Shown piece after piece: positions 24,214-37,406 of a DNA stretch of 64,000 bases. The notes beneath the pieces are model-generated. The model was not told the origin of the DNA, made no database searches, and saw only the letters and a list, made by a program, of their open reading frames with translations. The translations under genes and the position numbers were made by a program. Source of the DNA: Hevea brasiliensis (lineage: Eukaryota > Streptophyta > Magnoliopsida > Malpighiales > Euphorbiaceae); NCBI RefSeq assembly GCF_030052815.1, contig NC_079504.1:41795041-41859040 (forward strand), written 5' to 3'. The first letter of the stretch is position 1, and every line of letters starts with the position of its first letter.

Positions 24214-24455
24214 TTTTTTTTTTTTTGAAATAAAAGAGGATATTATTAAGACATATCAAAGCAAATTACATTCTCAAGAAAATCTAGAATAACATAGCTC
24301 TACTCTAATTCATTAGTCATAGAAACAACAGCTCTAGCAATTGAATGAGCTAACTGATTCGCTGATTTTCTAACAAAACAAAATGAAATATCAGGAATTG
24401 CCATTGAAAACTCGAGAATGCAACAAATGTTCACTGGATGTTGCAAATCAGATAT
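24214..24455 (-). mobile_element. LINE (L1-type) 3' end with poly(A), 5'-truncated
   Basis: On the minus strand a short frame ends SFCFVRKSANQLAHSIARAV, typical of the C-terminal RNase H region of plant L1 polyproteins, then a stop, about 100 bp of 3' UTR and a poly(A) tail (plus-strand T-run at about 24215-24226). Upstream homology is lost by about 24455, as expected for target-primed insertion with 5' truncation. No target duplication was identified. Confidence 0.65.
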
Positions 24456-24574
24456 ATAGGATTACTAATGAGGACTCCGTGCATTACAAGATCTTTGCGT
24501 ATAGCCTTGGCTGGATTTATATTAGAGACAAATTATAATTTAGCTTTTTTATATATATATTTTTAAAAGTTAAA

Positions 24575-24940
24575 GAGCTTATGTGTCCCCAAAATAGTCA
24601 AATAGTCTATTTAATTTATTTTTAAAATTTAAAGGACTTATTTGATTTTTTTTTTTTAATTTGAAGGGCTTTGTTTAGACCCCAAAATACTTTAAAGACT
24701 TTTATGACTATTGGCCCATACTTTAAGGGCCAAAATAGACATTTAGCCAAAATAAAATAAAGGCATGGAAAAAGGGCTATTTTGACAGTTAGAGTATGGG
24801 CCAATAGTCATATAAGCTCTCAAACTTTTTTGAGGTCCAAACAAACCCTTCAAATTTGAAAAAACATCAAATAAGTATTTTAAATTTTAAAAATATATCA
24901 AATAAGTCTTTTACAATTTTGGGGACAAATATACCCATTT
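24575..24940. mobile_element. Fold-back element A
   Basis: Two inverted arms of about 150-180 bp meet around 24720-24790: ACTATTGGCCCATACTTTAA in the left arm pairs with the GAGTATGGGCCAATAGTCAT block in the right. The outer ends share TGTCCCCAAAAT. There is no coding capacity. Related sequence occurs at 25085-25290, 27785-28030 and 28225-28440. Confidence 0.75.
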
Positions 24941-26067
24941 AATAAAGAACAACTTATTAATCTACTCTAAGTTGCAGATGTAGTAGATATCTACCGGTAT
25001 GTTGAAGATTAGATACATAGGATAGCTGATGAGTACCCTGCACACTAAAAGATCTCTTTGCATTGTCTTGACTAGATTTGATTTGGAGTCAAGTTAAAAT
25101 CATTTATCCCCAAAATAGTAATATAATTTATTTGATCTATTTTTAAAATTTGAAAAACTTATTATTTCTTTTTTTTTTTAATTTAAATTGCTTATTTAGA
25201 CTCCGAAAAACTCTAAGGACTTGTGTGATTATTGGGATAAACTTTAAGGGTGAAATAGGTTTTTTGCCTAAAATTAAAAAACCATATATATATATATATA
25301 TATATTTTGGATTTCAATCAAATCCAAAATAAATATAAAAATTTAAAAGAACAACATTAACAATATTATTTGAAATTCTAATTCAACTTAATAAAAGTTT
25401 TTTTTATTGGATACTCACCTCCATTTTAAATTAAAAAATTAAATTTTTTTTATTATCTAAACAAGATATTTTCAAATTTATAAATTTCAAATTGTAAATT
25501 TTAGATCAAATATCTAAAATTTAAATCTAAATCCATGAATCCAAACACAAGCCAACTTCTTTTTCCACCTTTTTTTTCAAAAATGATAAAGTTTGACATG
25601 AAACTTGACAGTGATTTGAGTTTGAATTGCATATCAAAAGAAAAAGTGAGTAGGAAAAAGCCCAGTCAGGTATGGTCTGAACACTTGACAAAAATGAAAA
25701 TTGGATGAAGACTTTATACAGGGAAAATGCTAAGTGAAAATTGGATCAAGACTATAAAATTCTGAGTAAGTGAAAATTGGATAAATTTTGATTTGAAATC
25801 TAATAGTGGCTCGATTAGATCAACACGGCGTAGGGAAAAATACTGAGAAAGTAAAAATTGGATCAAAACTAGAAAAAGTTGAGAAATTGAAAATTGGATA
25901 AAACTAAGAATGGCAATGAGTTGAATATTCTTGGATAATTGATCAAACCCTACTGAAAGAAGCTTGAGTATTACATAATGAAGTTTAAGACAAGTTATGA
26001 TTAAGAAAATAATACTCACATTGAATTTGGATTAAGTTTAGATTTTATGCATTACGGACACTGTTAC

Positions 26068-26071
<4 letters not shown>
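24941..26071. repeat. Repeat mosaic: half fold-back arm and dispersed blocks
   Basis: 25010-25290 resembles 28120-28440, a half arm plus its flank. 25285-25306 is an (AT)n tract. 25370-25990 matches 47770-48500 and 28540-29040 and includes GGAAAATGCTAAG units. No gene. Confidence 0.6.
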
Positions 26072-26108
<37 letters not shown>

Positions 26109-26123
26109 ATATAAATATAAATA

Positions 26124-26201
<78 letters not shown>

Positions 26202-26235
26202 TATATATATACACACACATATATATATATATATA

Positions 26236-26313
<78 letters not shown>

Positions 26314-26333
26314 GATATATATATGTGTGTGTA
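26072..26333. repeat. Compound microsatellite (TA)n-(CT)n-(TA)n-(AC)n
   Basis: Alternating TA tracts with a (CT)18-like run at 26126-26161 and (AC)/(TG) blocks. All Tyr/Ile-rich frames on both strands here are artefacts of the repeats. Confidence 0.95.
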
Positions 26334-26334
26334 T

Positions 26335-26504
26335 ATTGAAAATATAAATAATTAGTAGACATTTTTTTATATAAATTATTAACTAAAACATATAAAATCA
26401 AAAGAATTCAAGTAATATTTGAATAATGATAATCGAATTTTAGATGAGTGCAGATAGTTTAGAATAAATTCTAGTCTCATTCAAAAGGAATTTGATATTA
26501 AAAT

Positions 26505-26580
<76 letters not shown>

Positions 26581-26822
26581 ACTTATATTTATAAATTTTT
26601 GAATATTTTATTTTAAATAAATAGAATTTAAATATTTTATAACACTATTAAAATTGAAAATATAAATAATTAGTAGACATTTTTTATATAAATTATTAAC
26701 TAAAACATATAAAATCAAAAGAATTCAAGTAATTTTTGAATAATGATAATCGAATTTTAGATGAGTGCAGATAGTTTAGAATAAATTCTAGTCATATTCA
26801 AAAGGAATTTGATATTAAAATT
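26335..26822. repeat. Direct repeats of about 168 bp flanking an (AT)n tract
   Basis: 26335-26503 and 26655-26822 are near-identical copies (TTGAAAATATAAATAATTAG to TTTGATATTAAAATT) separated by (AT)n at 26506-26577 and a short unique stretch. More diverged single copies lie at about 29180-29350 and 48680-48850. Confidence 0.85.
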
Positions 26823-27784
26823 TTTAATTAAATTAAGATAAAATTATTAATTAAATTTAGATAAAATTATTAATTAAATTTACATAAATTAATTTTTACA
26901 GATATATGTTGCTATCTCAATACTATGTAAAAAAATTAAAATAAAATGCTAAGAAAAGTGAAAATTGTTTCAAGACTATGTAGAGAGAAAATGCAAAGGA
27001 AGTGTAAATTGGATCAAGACTCTGTACAGGGAAAATGCTAACACTTATGCTTGGCCTTCGTTATATCTTTTCAGATATTATTGCTATTGCTTGGAATTTG
27101 ACTTTTAATTTTTTTTAATTTTTATTACTTAAGAGAAATAATTTTTTTTAAAGTATTTAAAAGTTTTAAAGAAAGAATCTTCTTAATTCACCAATTAATT
27201 AAATTGAAAAATAGAATTTTTTTAAGATTTGAAAAAAATCTCCTAAAAATTTACTTTAAAAATCAAGAGTTCTCCCAAACACAAATTTAAGATTTTTAAA
27301 TTTAAAAACCTTCTCATTATCTTAAAAAATTTCCTTCAAACCGAGGGTAAAGGATTTCTTCTCTTTTCTTATTTTTCCTTTAACTAAAGTTATCTTATTT
27401 ATTTATTTATTTATATGATTAATTATTTGATATAAAAAATTATTAAAAAATTATGAAATTTAAATTTTAAATTTTAAAAATATATATTACGAGAAAAATT
27501 TTTAAATAATAAATTAGCAATCAAATTAATAATTAAAGTTCATGCTACATCATGTCAATAATAACATACATTAAAAATTAATATTTTTGCCACATCAATT
27601 GCCACGTGACCATTCATTTTGCCCAATTTGGGACTCTGGCCATAACTAATATGAAAGTTTCAAATTAGGTCAAGATTGACAAAAAAAAAAAAAAAAGTTT
27701 TAGCTATAATTGACAAAACTCACAAAGTTTTGGTTTTTTTTTTCTTTTTTACTATTAGGCCTAATATTAAACATTATTATAAAA
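26823..27784. other. AT-rich DNA with repeat units, no gene
   Basis: 26946-27045 holds GGAAAATGCTAAG-type units. The following block (27046-27420) matches 29630-29990, including the GATATTATTGCTATTGCTTGGAA stretch. No coding signal. Confidence 0.6.
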
Positions 27785-28030
27785 ACGACTTATTTGATTT
27801 TTTCAAAATTTGAAAAGCTTGTTTGAACACCAAAACACTTTAAGGACTTATATGACTAATGATCTATACATTAAGGGATAAAATAGGCCTTTTTGTCAAA
27901 ATAAAATAAAATAAAGGCAAGGCAAAAGGGTCTATTTTGGCCCTTTAAGTATAGACCAATTGTCACATAAGCTCTTAAACATTTTTGAGATTCGAACAAA
28001 CCTTTCAAAATTTTAAAAAAAGATCAAGAA
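27785..28030. mobile_element. Fold-back element B
   Basis: Inverted arms of about 100 bp around 27880-27925, same family as 24575-24940: left arm AACACCAAAACACTTTAAGG, right arm the complementary CTTAAACATTTTTGAGATTC block. The copy is decayed. Confidence 0.65.
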
Positions 28031-31000
28031 CCCTTTTACTATTTTGGGGACAAATAAACTCATTTGATAAGAAAATTTTATTAATCTGTTCTAAAATGCA
28101 ATAGATATCCACTGGTATATTATAGATTAGATACGTAGGATAGCTGATGAGTACCTCGTGCACTAAAAGGTCTTCGTGCATAGCCTTGGCGGGGATTTGA
28201 TTTAGAGTCAAGTTATAATCTAGTTTTTTTTTTAATCTATTTTTAAAAGTTAAAGGACTTATTTGTCCCAAAAATAGTAAAAAGACTTATTTAATCTAGT
28301 TTTAAAATTTGAAAGACTTATTTATTTATTTATTTATTAAATTTAAAAGACTTATTTAGACTCCAAAAAACTTTAAGAACTTATGTAATAATTGGGCCAA
28401 ACTTTAAAGGCTAAATAGGGTTTTTATCTAAAATAAAATAACCTATTTGGATTCATGGATAACATTAAAAAAAATATTAATTTGAATTTCAATTAAACAC
28501 AAATAAATATAAGGACTCAAAAAGTTAAAGATTTGAAAGAACAACATCAACCATGTTATGTTATTTGAAATTCTAATTCAACTTAATAAAAGTTTTTTTT
28601 TTCATTATTGAATACTCACTTCCATTTTAAATTTAAAAATTAAAATTCTGTTTGTTATCTAAACAATATATTTTCAAATTTATCAATTTAAAATTTTAAA
28701 TTTCAGATCCAATATTTGAAATCCAAAATTTATAAATGCCAGAAAAATGCTAAGTGAAGACTGGTTCAAGACTATGTACAGGTAAAATGATAAGAAAGTG
28801 AAGATTGGATCAATACGGCATAGGGAAAATGCTAAGGAAGTCATGATAGTCTTGAGAAATGCTAAGAAAGTGAAAATTGGATCAAAACTAGAAAATGCTG
28901 AGAAATTGGATAAAATTAAGAATCATGATGAGTCGGGTATTTTCAAGTAATTGATACCAATTGAAATAAAATTGAATAGTATATAATTAAGTTTTAGACA
29001 AGCTATGATTAAGAAAATAATACTCGCATCGAATTTGGATTAAGTTTAGATTTTATATATTAAGGGCATATATTTATATAAATAAATAATTATATATATG
29101 TGTGTGTATTATAATAATATTTATAAATTTTTGGATATTTTATTTAAATAAATAGAATTTAAATAATTTATATGATTATTAAAATTTAAAATATAAATAA
29201 TTAATAAATTTTTTTATATAAATTATTAAGTAAAATATATAAAACCAAAAAGATTCAAGAAATATTTAGGTAATGATAATCAATTTTGAACGAGAGTGTG
29301 GATGGTTTAAAATAAATTCTAATCGAATTTAAAAGGAATTTGATATTAAAATTATTAATTAAATTTAAATGGAGTGATTTGTACATATATCATATATGTT
29401 GCCATCTCAAGACTATGCACAGAGAAAATGCTAAGAAAGTGAAAATTGGATCAAGACTCTGTACACGGAAAATGCTAACACTTGATTCATGCTTCGTTTT
29501 CCTTTCATATATTTATTGCTATTGCTTGGAATTCAATTGCCTCACCAAGACTTTTCCATTTTCCATTTTCCTTTCCATTTCCCATTCAATTACCTCCTAA
29601 ATCAATCATTTGTTTTATGCTTGGCCTTCGTTTTCTTTTCAGATATTATTGCTATTGCTTGGAAGTTGGCTTTTAAATTTTTATAATTTTTTTATTATTT
29701 AGAAAAAATAGAAAAATTTTTAAATATTTAAAAATAAAAAAAAATCTTCTTAATATACCTATTCACTAGGCTGGAAAATGGAGTTCTTTTTTTGAGATTT
29801 GGAAAAATTTTCTAAAACATTACTTTAAAAAATCATTGAGACCTTTCAAACAAAAATTTAAAGTTGTTAAAGTTCAAAAACGTTCTCATTAACTTAAAAA
29901 ATTTCATCTCAAACAGAGGATAAAGGATTTCTTTTCTGAATTTGTCTTTAATTAAGGTCATCTTATTTATTTATTTATATGATTGATTATTTGATATAAA
30001 AAATTATTAGAAAAATACCAAATTTTAAATTTTAAAACTATATGTTAAGAAAAAAAATTTTAAATAATAAATTAGCAATAAAATTAATAATTAAATTGAT
30101 TCTGCTTAATTAAATTAGAAAATTGTATTGGATATCATTTAAATGCAATCAATGAGACCCGAATGATGCTTCAACAGCAAACTTTGTACTTCCCTTGATT
30201 TGTACTTCCCTTGATTTTTATAATATCATGGTTGCCTCATTATAACAAAAATTTCTATAACAATATTCGACAAATATTATTATAAGTAAAATAAATATTA
30301 TTATAAGTTTATATTCATTTTTTTATATAATTTTTATATATCTACGTCACCATATGTTAGAGCGACGTTCTAATAAACGTTTGCAAAAAAATTATATGAG
30401 AATAATTTTAACAAAAACAAATTATGAGACATAGTGAAGTTCTTTACTTTTTGGTAGAAGACATAGTGAAGTAAAATATTATTAAATACCAATAATTTGA
30501 CATGGAAAGTAATCACAATAATTTGACATGGAAAGTTCATTATAAATATTATTTAAATTAATTAATTATGAATTAGATTCACATAGTCGAATAATTAAGA
30601 ATTTCAAAAACGCTTCTTAAAAATTGGAACAAACATTTAACAACATTAAAAAGAATAAAAGAAAATCTTCCAGAAGAACCTATCGAAAGGAAATAAAACT
30701 TAATTTATAAATAAAACCAAATTTAAAATAGCAAATCATATATATTAGTTCTAAATTCATCTTAAAAAGACAAAAGAAATATACAGTAAAAGAATGTTTA
30801 GCCCCGCTAACAAAGTTTGGTATGAATGGTAAAAAACTTTGTATCTCTTAGGTAGGGTTGAGGATTTAATTCTTGTGAATGAAGAAAATCTCATTTTGTG
30901 AAAGAGTTGTTACCATTTGATAATGTTATAATGGACAACTCAACAGCATAAAGAAGTTTGTCCAAGGCTCGGGACTACTGATGGAGAAGATTCAATACTG

Positions 31001-31214
31001 CAATAACAATTGTATGGTATATGCCAAACAATTGCATGTATGACATATTGTGGCGAATGCAATGAATTAACAAGTTGCAAATGTCCCATATAAGAAGTTG
31101 TATTACATTTGACTCACTCCAAGGTTGCAAAAATTATAAGCATTGAACGAAATGGCCAAGGAAATGAGATGGCACTTGGAGCATGAGACTAAAGATGGGG
31201 TATTATACTCCTTA
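28031..31214. repeat. Repeat mosaic without supported genes
   Basis: 28225-28440 is a half fold-back arm. 28540-29040 matches 25370-25990 and 47770-48500. 28738-28925 and 29402-29480 hold GGAAAATGCTAAG units. 29630-29990 duplicates 27046-27420. 30480-30800 matches 9480-9870. 30900-31200 is less AT-rich but I recognise no protein in it. Confidence 0.55.
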
Positions 31215-31866
31215 ATAATCAAAGGATAAACTAAAATAAACATAAAAAATTATAAAATGAGAGTGCTATCTTATTTTTGTCACAGCCTGCTTCTAGAAAG
31301 GAAGAATAAAAACTACCACTGATGTTCCCTCTTGCCGCTGCTGCCCTTTAGCTATTTCCAGCGTTCATGAAGTTAAAACCACCCCCTAGCAGCTTCCTTC
31401 TGTCATCTATAAATCAAGAATATCCTTTACACTTTGATTTCATCAGGTATTGCAGGAAGACTGACAAAAATCTATCGTTTCAAGAACATGATGGCAGCCC
31501 GAAAGTTCCTTAATTTCTGAAGTTTTGATGTCTAATTTCACAATGGATGTTGGGTAAGTGATTTCTACCATGGTGTTATTCACTGAGTTTATACTCGCCC
31601 AATTATTTTAATATTTCAGAGCTTTTGGTGTTTCCTGTACTAGTAGTCCTTTGTCTTTAGTAGCTTTCAGGTCTAATGGAGGTTTGGCCAACATGCTTAA
31701 TGTGAAATTTGATATTCTTTACGGGACTGTCTCATATGTGTATGTTTAGGTTGCCTGATTATTGGGTTGTAGACATATTCTTTTTAATCCTGATGTTTTG
31801 TTTGGGTGTCATTCTTTTTTGTTTTGGTAAGCAATAAATTTATTAAAAGTATCAGTTCAAAAAGGA
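31215..31866 (+). repeat. Duplicated gene-like fragment, copy B (partner 7498-8162)
   Basis: Same two exon-like pieces and splice-like signals as copy A (GTAAGTG near 31555, TATTTCAG near 31610). It ends in the shared TTTTGTTTTGGTAAGCAATA stretch; the copies diverge after 31866. Confidence 0.55.
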
Positions 31867-32740
31867 ACCTAGCATACCAATTTCCAACTAAACCTTGGCA
31901 CCTAACCTAGGAGAAGGTGTGCTGAAGAGAACAAGAGTAGAGAAAAGACACAAAACAAGAAAACCAAGGCCTACCTAATGCAGCCTGCAAACCAAACAAC
32001 ATAGGCTACTGATGACAATGAGAAGGGAACTTGCTTGTTGCCTAAGGACCTAAAGGTTGATAGAAAATTGAAGAATAAATCTATTGTCAAGACAAAATTC
32101 ATCTAACCAAATAAACAAATGTCAAGGCATTGCCCAAGATTTGTAGCATAGATCAAAACGGGCAGCAGCAGAGCATGAGATGGATAACAGAAGCAGCAGA
32201 CCATAACCTAGAAGAATCATTTGTCTCACCTCCTCCTATGCACCAAAATGGAAGCCCATCGCATTTGGATTATTACCCTACAAAATTACTACTGAATACT
32301 ATCGAGCAAATAGCTTGAGAAGATCAATATGCTTATCAGAGGCAAATTTCTCCCAGTCAGACTAGAGCTTGTACCTCATGCGATTCTTTAGCATTCTAGA
32401 CGTTTCAACTTTCTTTTGATTGTTGGAGAGTGGGCCTAAGATTGAGGCTCCCATTGTCCAGATTCACGAATGCTAGCTGATTATCTTCTTCATTTTCTAG
32501 TGGACTTTTGTAATGGGCCCCCACTACAGCTACTTGTGTTTCCTCGACCATCTCTACAGTTGGAAGTAAAACACTAGGCTCTGGTCTCCTTTCAAAATTG
32601 TCTAAATTTAATGGGCCACTATTGGGAATAAGTCCAAATAATTGCTATCACCGGTACAGATAAGCATAGCATCCCCCAAGCCAATTGCCGCTTAGCTGTC
32701 CCTACTCTGTTCCATGGTCATGCAGCGTTTCATCACAAGC
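31812..32740 (-). mobile_element. Possible LINE-derived or gene-derived fragment
   Basis: Starts at TTTTGTTTTGGTAAGCAATA, which on the minus strand resembles a retroposon 3' end, and continues with about 900 bp of more balanced base composition. A minus-strand frame near 32430-32560 reads LDNGSLNLRPTLQQSKES before breaking. I do not recognise the protein with confidence. Confidence 0.3.
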
Positions 32741-33612
32741 ACTAAGGTTATGTTGGATAAACGTAATTAAAATTGTAATGTAATTATATTTATATTACAT
32801 ATTTGATTAAATTGTTTAATAATATAAAAAATTTTTATGAAATAAAATGGTAATTACATAATGTAATCAATCATATTTAAAACAACGTAACGATTATTAC
32901 ATATAAAAATGAATATAATAATGATTACTTTTTTTGATTTTTTTTTTATTTAAAAGAAGTTACATGTGCCTTGCATGTAACAGAGATAGGCATCACTTCA
33001 CAACAATCTTTAATTAGAGTCACGTGAAATTTGGCTTCTCCCACATCAACCTTTTTGCATACAAAATCAAGCGAAGATATAGAAACTAGAATTCGTCCAG
33101 CAACCAGACATTTTTTCTTGGAAGTACAGTCATCATTGGATATGAATTCTTCAACAAAATAACTTAGTCATATAAAGAAATCAGGACACCACTAATAAAG
33201 GACTACCACGGCATCTTACCAAGGAATTAAGGATAAGAACCATTATAGCAACCAACCAATTGATTATCCAAAATTATATGAACAATATTTTAGAGGAAAC
33301 TGCATTAGTTATCTGTCTCTATAAGTTAGATACAGTTATAATAATATTTACTTTCATGTTATGGATGACTATAGATGAATTCCTATGCATTACTATGATC
33401 ATGTATAAAATTATAAATATTTGTTATAGGTGTCATTGATTATTCAATTCTAACTTTATAGTCAAATATTCATTCTTATTCACTTTTTTTTTTTTTATGG
33501 CAATTAGAAGACCTAACAATTTGTTATTATTATATTATAAATGCATTTTATGAATTAAGAAACAAAAAAGTTTGAAAATAAATTCGGGTGTTGGAAAACA
33601 AACACCCAAAAG

Positions 33613-33681
<69 letters not shown>

Positions 33682-34068
33682 GTATTAAGGGGACATTGAC
33701 TTTGCCAGAAATGCCTTTAACCCATTATAATATGTTAAATAGATTTTGCAATTATCTGCATTAAACAATATGGCAATATAAATTTCAAGATATTAATACG
33801 GTGAAATTGAAAATTTTATAATAATAGTGCATTAAACTATAAAATACATTTTAAAAATTATTATTTTTTTAATTTTATAAATAATATTCTTTCACAATAT
33901 TAATCTACTTATGCAACCTTATTATGCAAGCTAATATTATTTTAAATTATGAAAAAAAAAAACTGACTTTGAACAAATTTAATTCAGCGAGTTAACTTGT
34001 ATTTATCATTAATTTATTTTAATTTTTAAACATCTTCACCATTTAAAACTTATTGTTATATTTTTTAT
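32741..34068. other. AT-rich DNA with MITE-like end and (AAT)n
   Basis: 32743-32960 resembles the end of the MITE-like element at 10197-10795. 33612-33679 is a (AAT)n microsatellite of more than 20 units. The rest is AT-rich with no gene seen. Confidence 0.5.
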
Positions 34069-35068
34069 GGGTAAACTACAATTTAGTCCATGAGTTTTGA
34101 TAAAATCCATAACTTAGTCCTTGTATTTTCAAAATAGAGCAATTTAATTCCTGAGATTTGACAAAACCTATAACTTAGTCCCTACCATTAGAATTTTATT
34201 AAGTTACTGTTAATTTTAGCAAAAATAACTAAAATGTCATTTTCTTTATTTTTAATCTAAAAACAATTTAGTCTTTAAAGTTTTATTTTCTTAATAATTT
34301 AGTACTTGATATTTTATTTCATTAACAATTTAGTCATTGCATTTTTTAAAATTGAGTCTATTAAATTAAAAAATTTTAAATTTAAATTAATAAAATATGA
34401 ATTAATTACTTTAAGGTCCTTAAAAATTTTGATTAATTACAAAATATCCATATATGTTACAAATTGATTTTTAAATATTATAACTATTTATAAATAAGCC
34501 TTATGTCATTATTATTTTAATAATATATAAATAATTATATGTGTGTGTGTATATATCAATTTATGATATTTTCATATATTATATTATATTGTTATATATA
34601 TAAAAAAGTATGAATATGGATGCAAATCGTTATTAAAATAAAATTTCAAGAGCTAAATTATTTTCATACTAAAAATAGAGTTAAAAGTATTTTGGTATTT
34701 TTGCTAAATTTAGTGGAGAATTAATTGTAATTCTAATGATAGAGATTAAATTATAAGTTTATTAAAATGTCAAGAACTAAATTGCATGATTTTAACACTA
34801 CTGGGACTAATTTATAGGTTAACTAAATTTTAGGGACTAAATTGCCAATAAAATAAAATCTTAGGGACTAAATTATTTTCATACTGAAATAGAGTTAAGG
34901 GTATTTTGGTCTTTTTTTTAGAATCAATGGTAATTAACAAAATTTCTAACAGCAAGGATTAAGTTATAAGTTTTATCAAATTTTGATGACTGAATTGCTT
35001 GGTATTGAAAATAAAGGAATTAAGTTGTTGGTTTTGTCAAATTTCAGATGTTAAATTATAATTTACTC
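34069..35068. mobile_element. Long inverted-repeat element C (about 1 kb)
   Basis: Ends read GGGTAAACTACAATTTAGTC and, on the other strand, AGAGTAAATTATAATTTAAC. Inward, both arms carry tandem-like blocks of the type CCTATAACTTAGTCCCT / AGGGACTAAATT. There is no coding capacity. It is probably a non-autonomous TIR or fold-back element; a clear target duplication was not found. Confidence 0.65.
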
Positions 35069-35305
35069 TTTTTTAAAATTACATTTAAGCTTAAATTCAG
35101 TTAATATTAAATGTTAATAAAACAATACAGAAATGATAAAAAAGTAATAGTAATTCTTAAATTAATAAATATTTTACATATATAATTAATTAAAACAAAT
35201 TAAAATTAATATTTTAATTTAAATAATTAAATATAATATTTATAATCCTATAATAATATTATATCATATATAAAATTTAATAGAAAATTATATATAAAAA
35301 ATTAA

Positions 35306-35802
35306 GGGTAAATAATACTTTATTTTGAGATTTGAGAAAACCTATAATTTAGTTCCTATATTTTCAAAACAAATCAAATAATTTCCTAAAGTTTTGCAAA
35401 ACTTACAATTTAGTCATTCCGTTTAATTTTTCTTCCAATTTGCTATTAATTATAGCGAAAATAACTAAAATACCTTTAACTGTATATGTTTTCTAACTTA
35501 AACAATTTAGTCCTTGAGGTTTTGTATTATAACCAAAATAGTGTAAATCAAGAGACTATTTTGTTTATAAAATTTAAATTAAAGGATTATAATACAAAAC
35601 CTTAGGGACTTAATCATTTTAGTTAGGAAATATAGATTAAAGGGTTTTGGTTATTTTTACTATAATTAATGGTCAATTAGATAGAAAATTATACAGAGAG
35701 ACTAAATTGTAGGTTTTGACAAATTTCTTGGACAAAAATGTTTAACTTTAAAAATACGAGAATTAAGTTATAGATTTTACCAAATTTTAAAGGCTTTCAC
35801 TT
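35306..35802. mobile_element. Long inverted-repeat element D (about 0.5 kb)
   Basis: Same family as the 34069-35068 element, with GGGTAAATAATACTTTATTT facing a complementary arm that ends at about 35802. It includes AATTTAGTCATTCCG against GAGACTAAATTGTAGG. The two elements lie about 240 bp apart. Confidence 0.6.
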
Positions 35803-36455
35803 AAAAATTTATATACAAGTCTATATAACAAATACAATAATATGCGATACATATTAAAGATAAAATTGACAAAACTAATAATAATAAAAGGAGCATAACA
35901 TTGATTTTCCTAATTTACATCTCTCAATCGAGGCCCATGATAGTTGCCCTTGCAATTCAGCAAATTTAAACCTACAATCAAATTAAAAAAAAAAAAAAAG
36001 TAAAACCTACAACACAAATAATAAACAATAAATTAAGTGTCAACTGAGCAAAACGAGTGACTAAAGGAAAAAGAAATCTATTAAAAAATAAAAAAAAATA
36101 AATTTTTAACCGAAACATAATTTTAATTTTTCATGCAAAAAGCAATTTCTCAAAAGAAAATTGAAAAAAAAAAAGAATTAATAATTTAATATGTGAATAA
36201 TGTGTACACACAATCATTTTTTTAATTGAATAACCATAAAGAAAAACAATTATTGTGTATTTTACTGACTCAATTTTTCTATTTTTATCTCTTGTCAAAT
36301 TTTGCCATGAAATCTCAATAACCAAACAAACGATGTAATGAAATGTGACCAAATGAAAGAATTATAAAGAATATAATTACCCATATTTGTCAACAACGGT
36401 GAATAAATGCAAATATCTTCAAATTAAAATGTATAAAGAATGATGAATTCATACT
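35803..36455. other. AT-rich DNA downstream of the TNL locus
   Basis: I see no gene. The minus frame at 36131-36352 is low-complexity AT sequence. It may contain the 3' UTR of the TNL pseudogene. Confidence 0.4.
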
Positions 36456-37022
36456 TTAGCTACTTTTAAAAAAACAAGAAAGAAAAAGGCCACTTAAAAG
36501 TACCTCTGCAATAGTTATTCCTGGGAGACCCAAATCCTCAAAAGGCTTATCGCACCACATTAATTCCTCTACATCTTCATCCTCATGATATATTAGACGA
36601 AGTCCACAATTCTTCACCTCTAACTGGTCAGAAAAAAATGACGCCTTAAGTTGATTACATCCTTTCAACTGATCTAGACAAGTTATGGAGCTAGGAGGCA
36701 CAAAGCTAACCCAAAGTTGATCAGAAGTGATGCATAAATCTTGAGCGATTTCCATCTTAGAGCGACATAGAAACAAACTTTGTTCCGACGGCAAATTGTA
36801 TGCATGCAAGTCACAGACAACAGTACAAGTATCCACTGAAGGAGGCTGATCATGATGGAATCTAAAAACTCCAGATAAAAAGAATCCTCCCCATCCGTAA
36901 TTCCACCAACAAGGAGGTAGCTGCAATTCTAATGAAGACCCCGAGCCTTGATTGTTGAACCACACCGGAACTTCACTTGAGGATAAACACAATGATATAA
37001 GGGTGTTTAAACTAAAGAGTCC
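36456..37022 (-). pseudogene. TNL exon 5: post-LRR C-JID domain
   Basis: The acceptor TTTTGGCTCAG precedes GGACTCTTT at 37022 in phase 0. The frame holds EVPVWFNNQGSGSSLELQLP and GWGGFFLSGVF, typical of the C-terminal jelly-roll/Ig-like domain after TNL LRRs that helps bind effectors. The frame is open to a stop at 36456, but a donor-like AG|GTACTT at 36503-36502 could end the exon earlier and lead to a further exon I did not find. No lesion in this exon. Confidence 0.75.
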
Positions 37023-37369
37023 CTGAGCCAAAATTATTACTTAACAATTAACATGTGTAGCTTTGCAGCAATGTTCTAAGCGAAAATAAAACATTTTTTG
37101 GTGGATGCATGTGTAATTGGATAGTTATTTAGTAGTTGAGTTGGTCCTGGAATGCACAAATTCTAAAGTTCTTTGGCAAGAAGTCAGAATGCACATAATG
37201 AAATTTGCTATGACCCACAAATATAACATAAAAAAGGAACAAATACATGATACAATATCATATGACACAAAAATATATAATATCTTTAAAAATAAAAAGT
37301 AAGATAGTATACATATATACTGAAAAATGTGATTTTTTTTTTTGAAAAATCTAGGGCCCCCCAATATGC

Positions 37370-37406
<37 letters not shown>

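Noticed and set aside
26045..26401. Several Tyr/Ile-, Ser/Leu- and Arg/Glu-rich frames
   Set aside because: All arise from TA, CT and AC dinucleotide repeats.
28005..28271. 88-codon minus frame as a gene
   Set aside because: It spans a fold-back arm and flanking repeat, and the related copies at 24450 and 25010 do not keep the frame.
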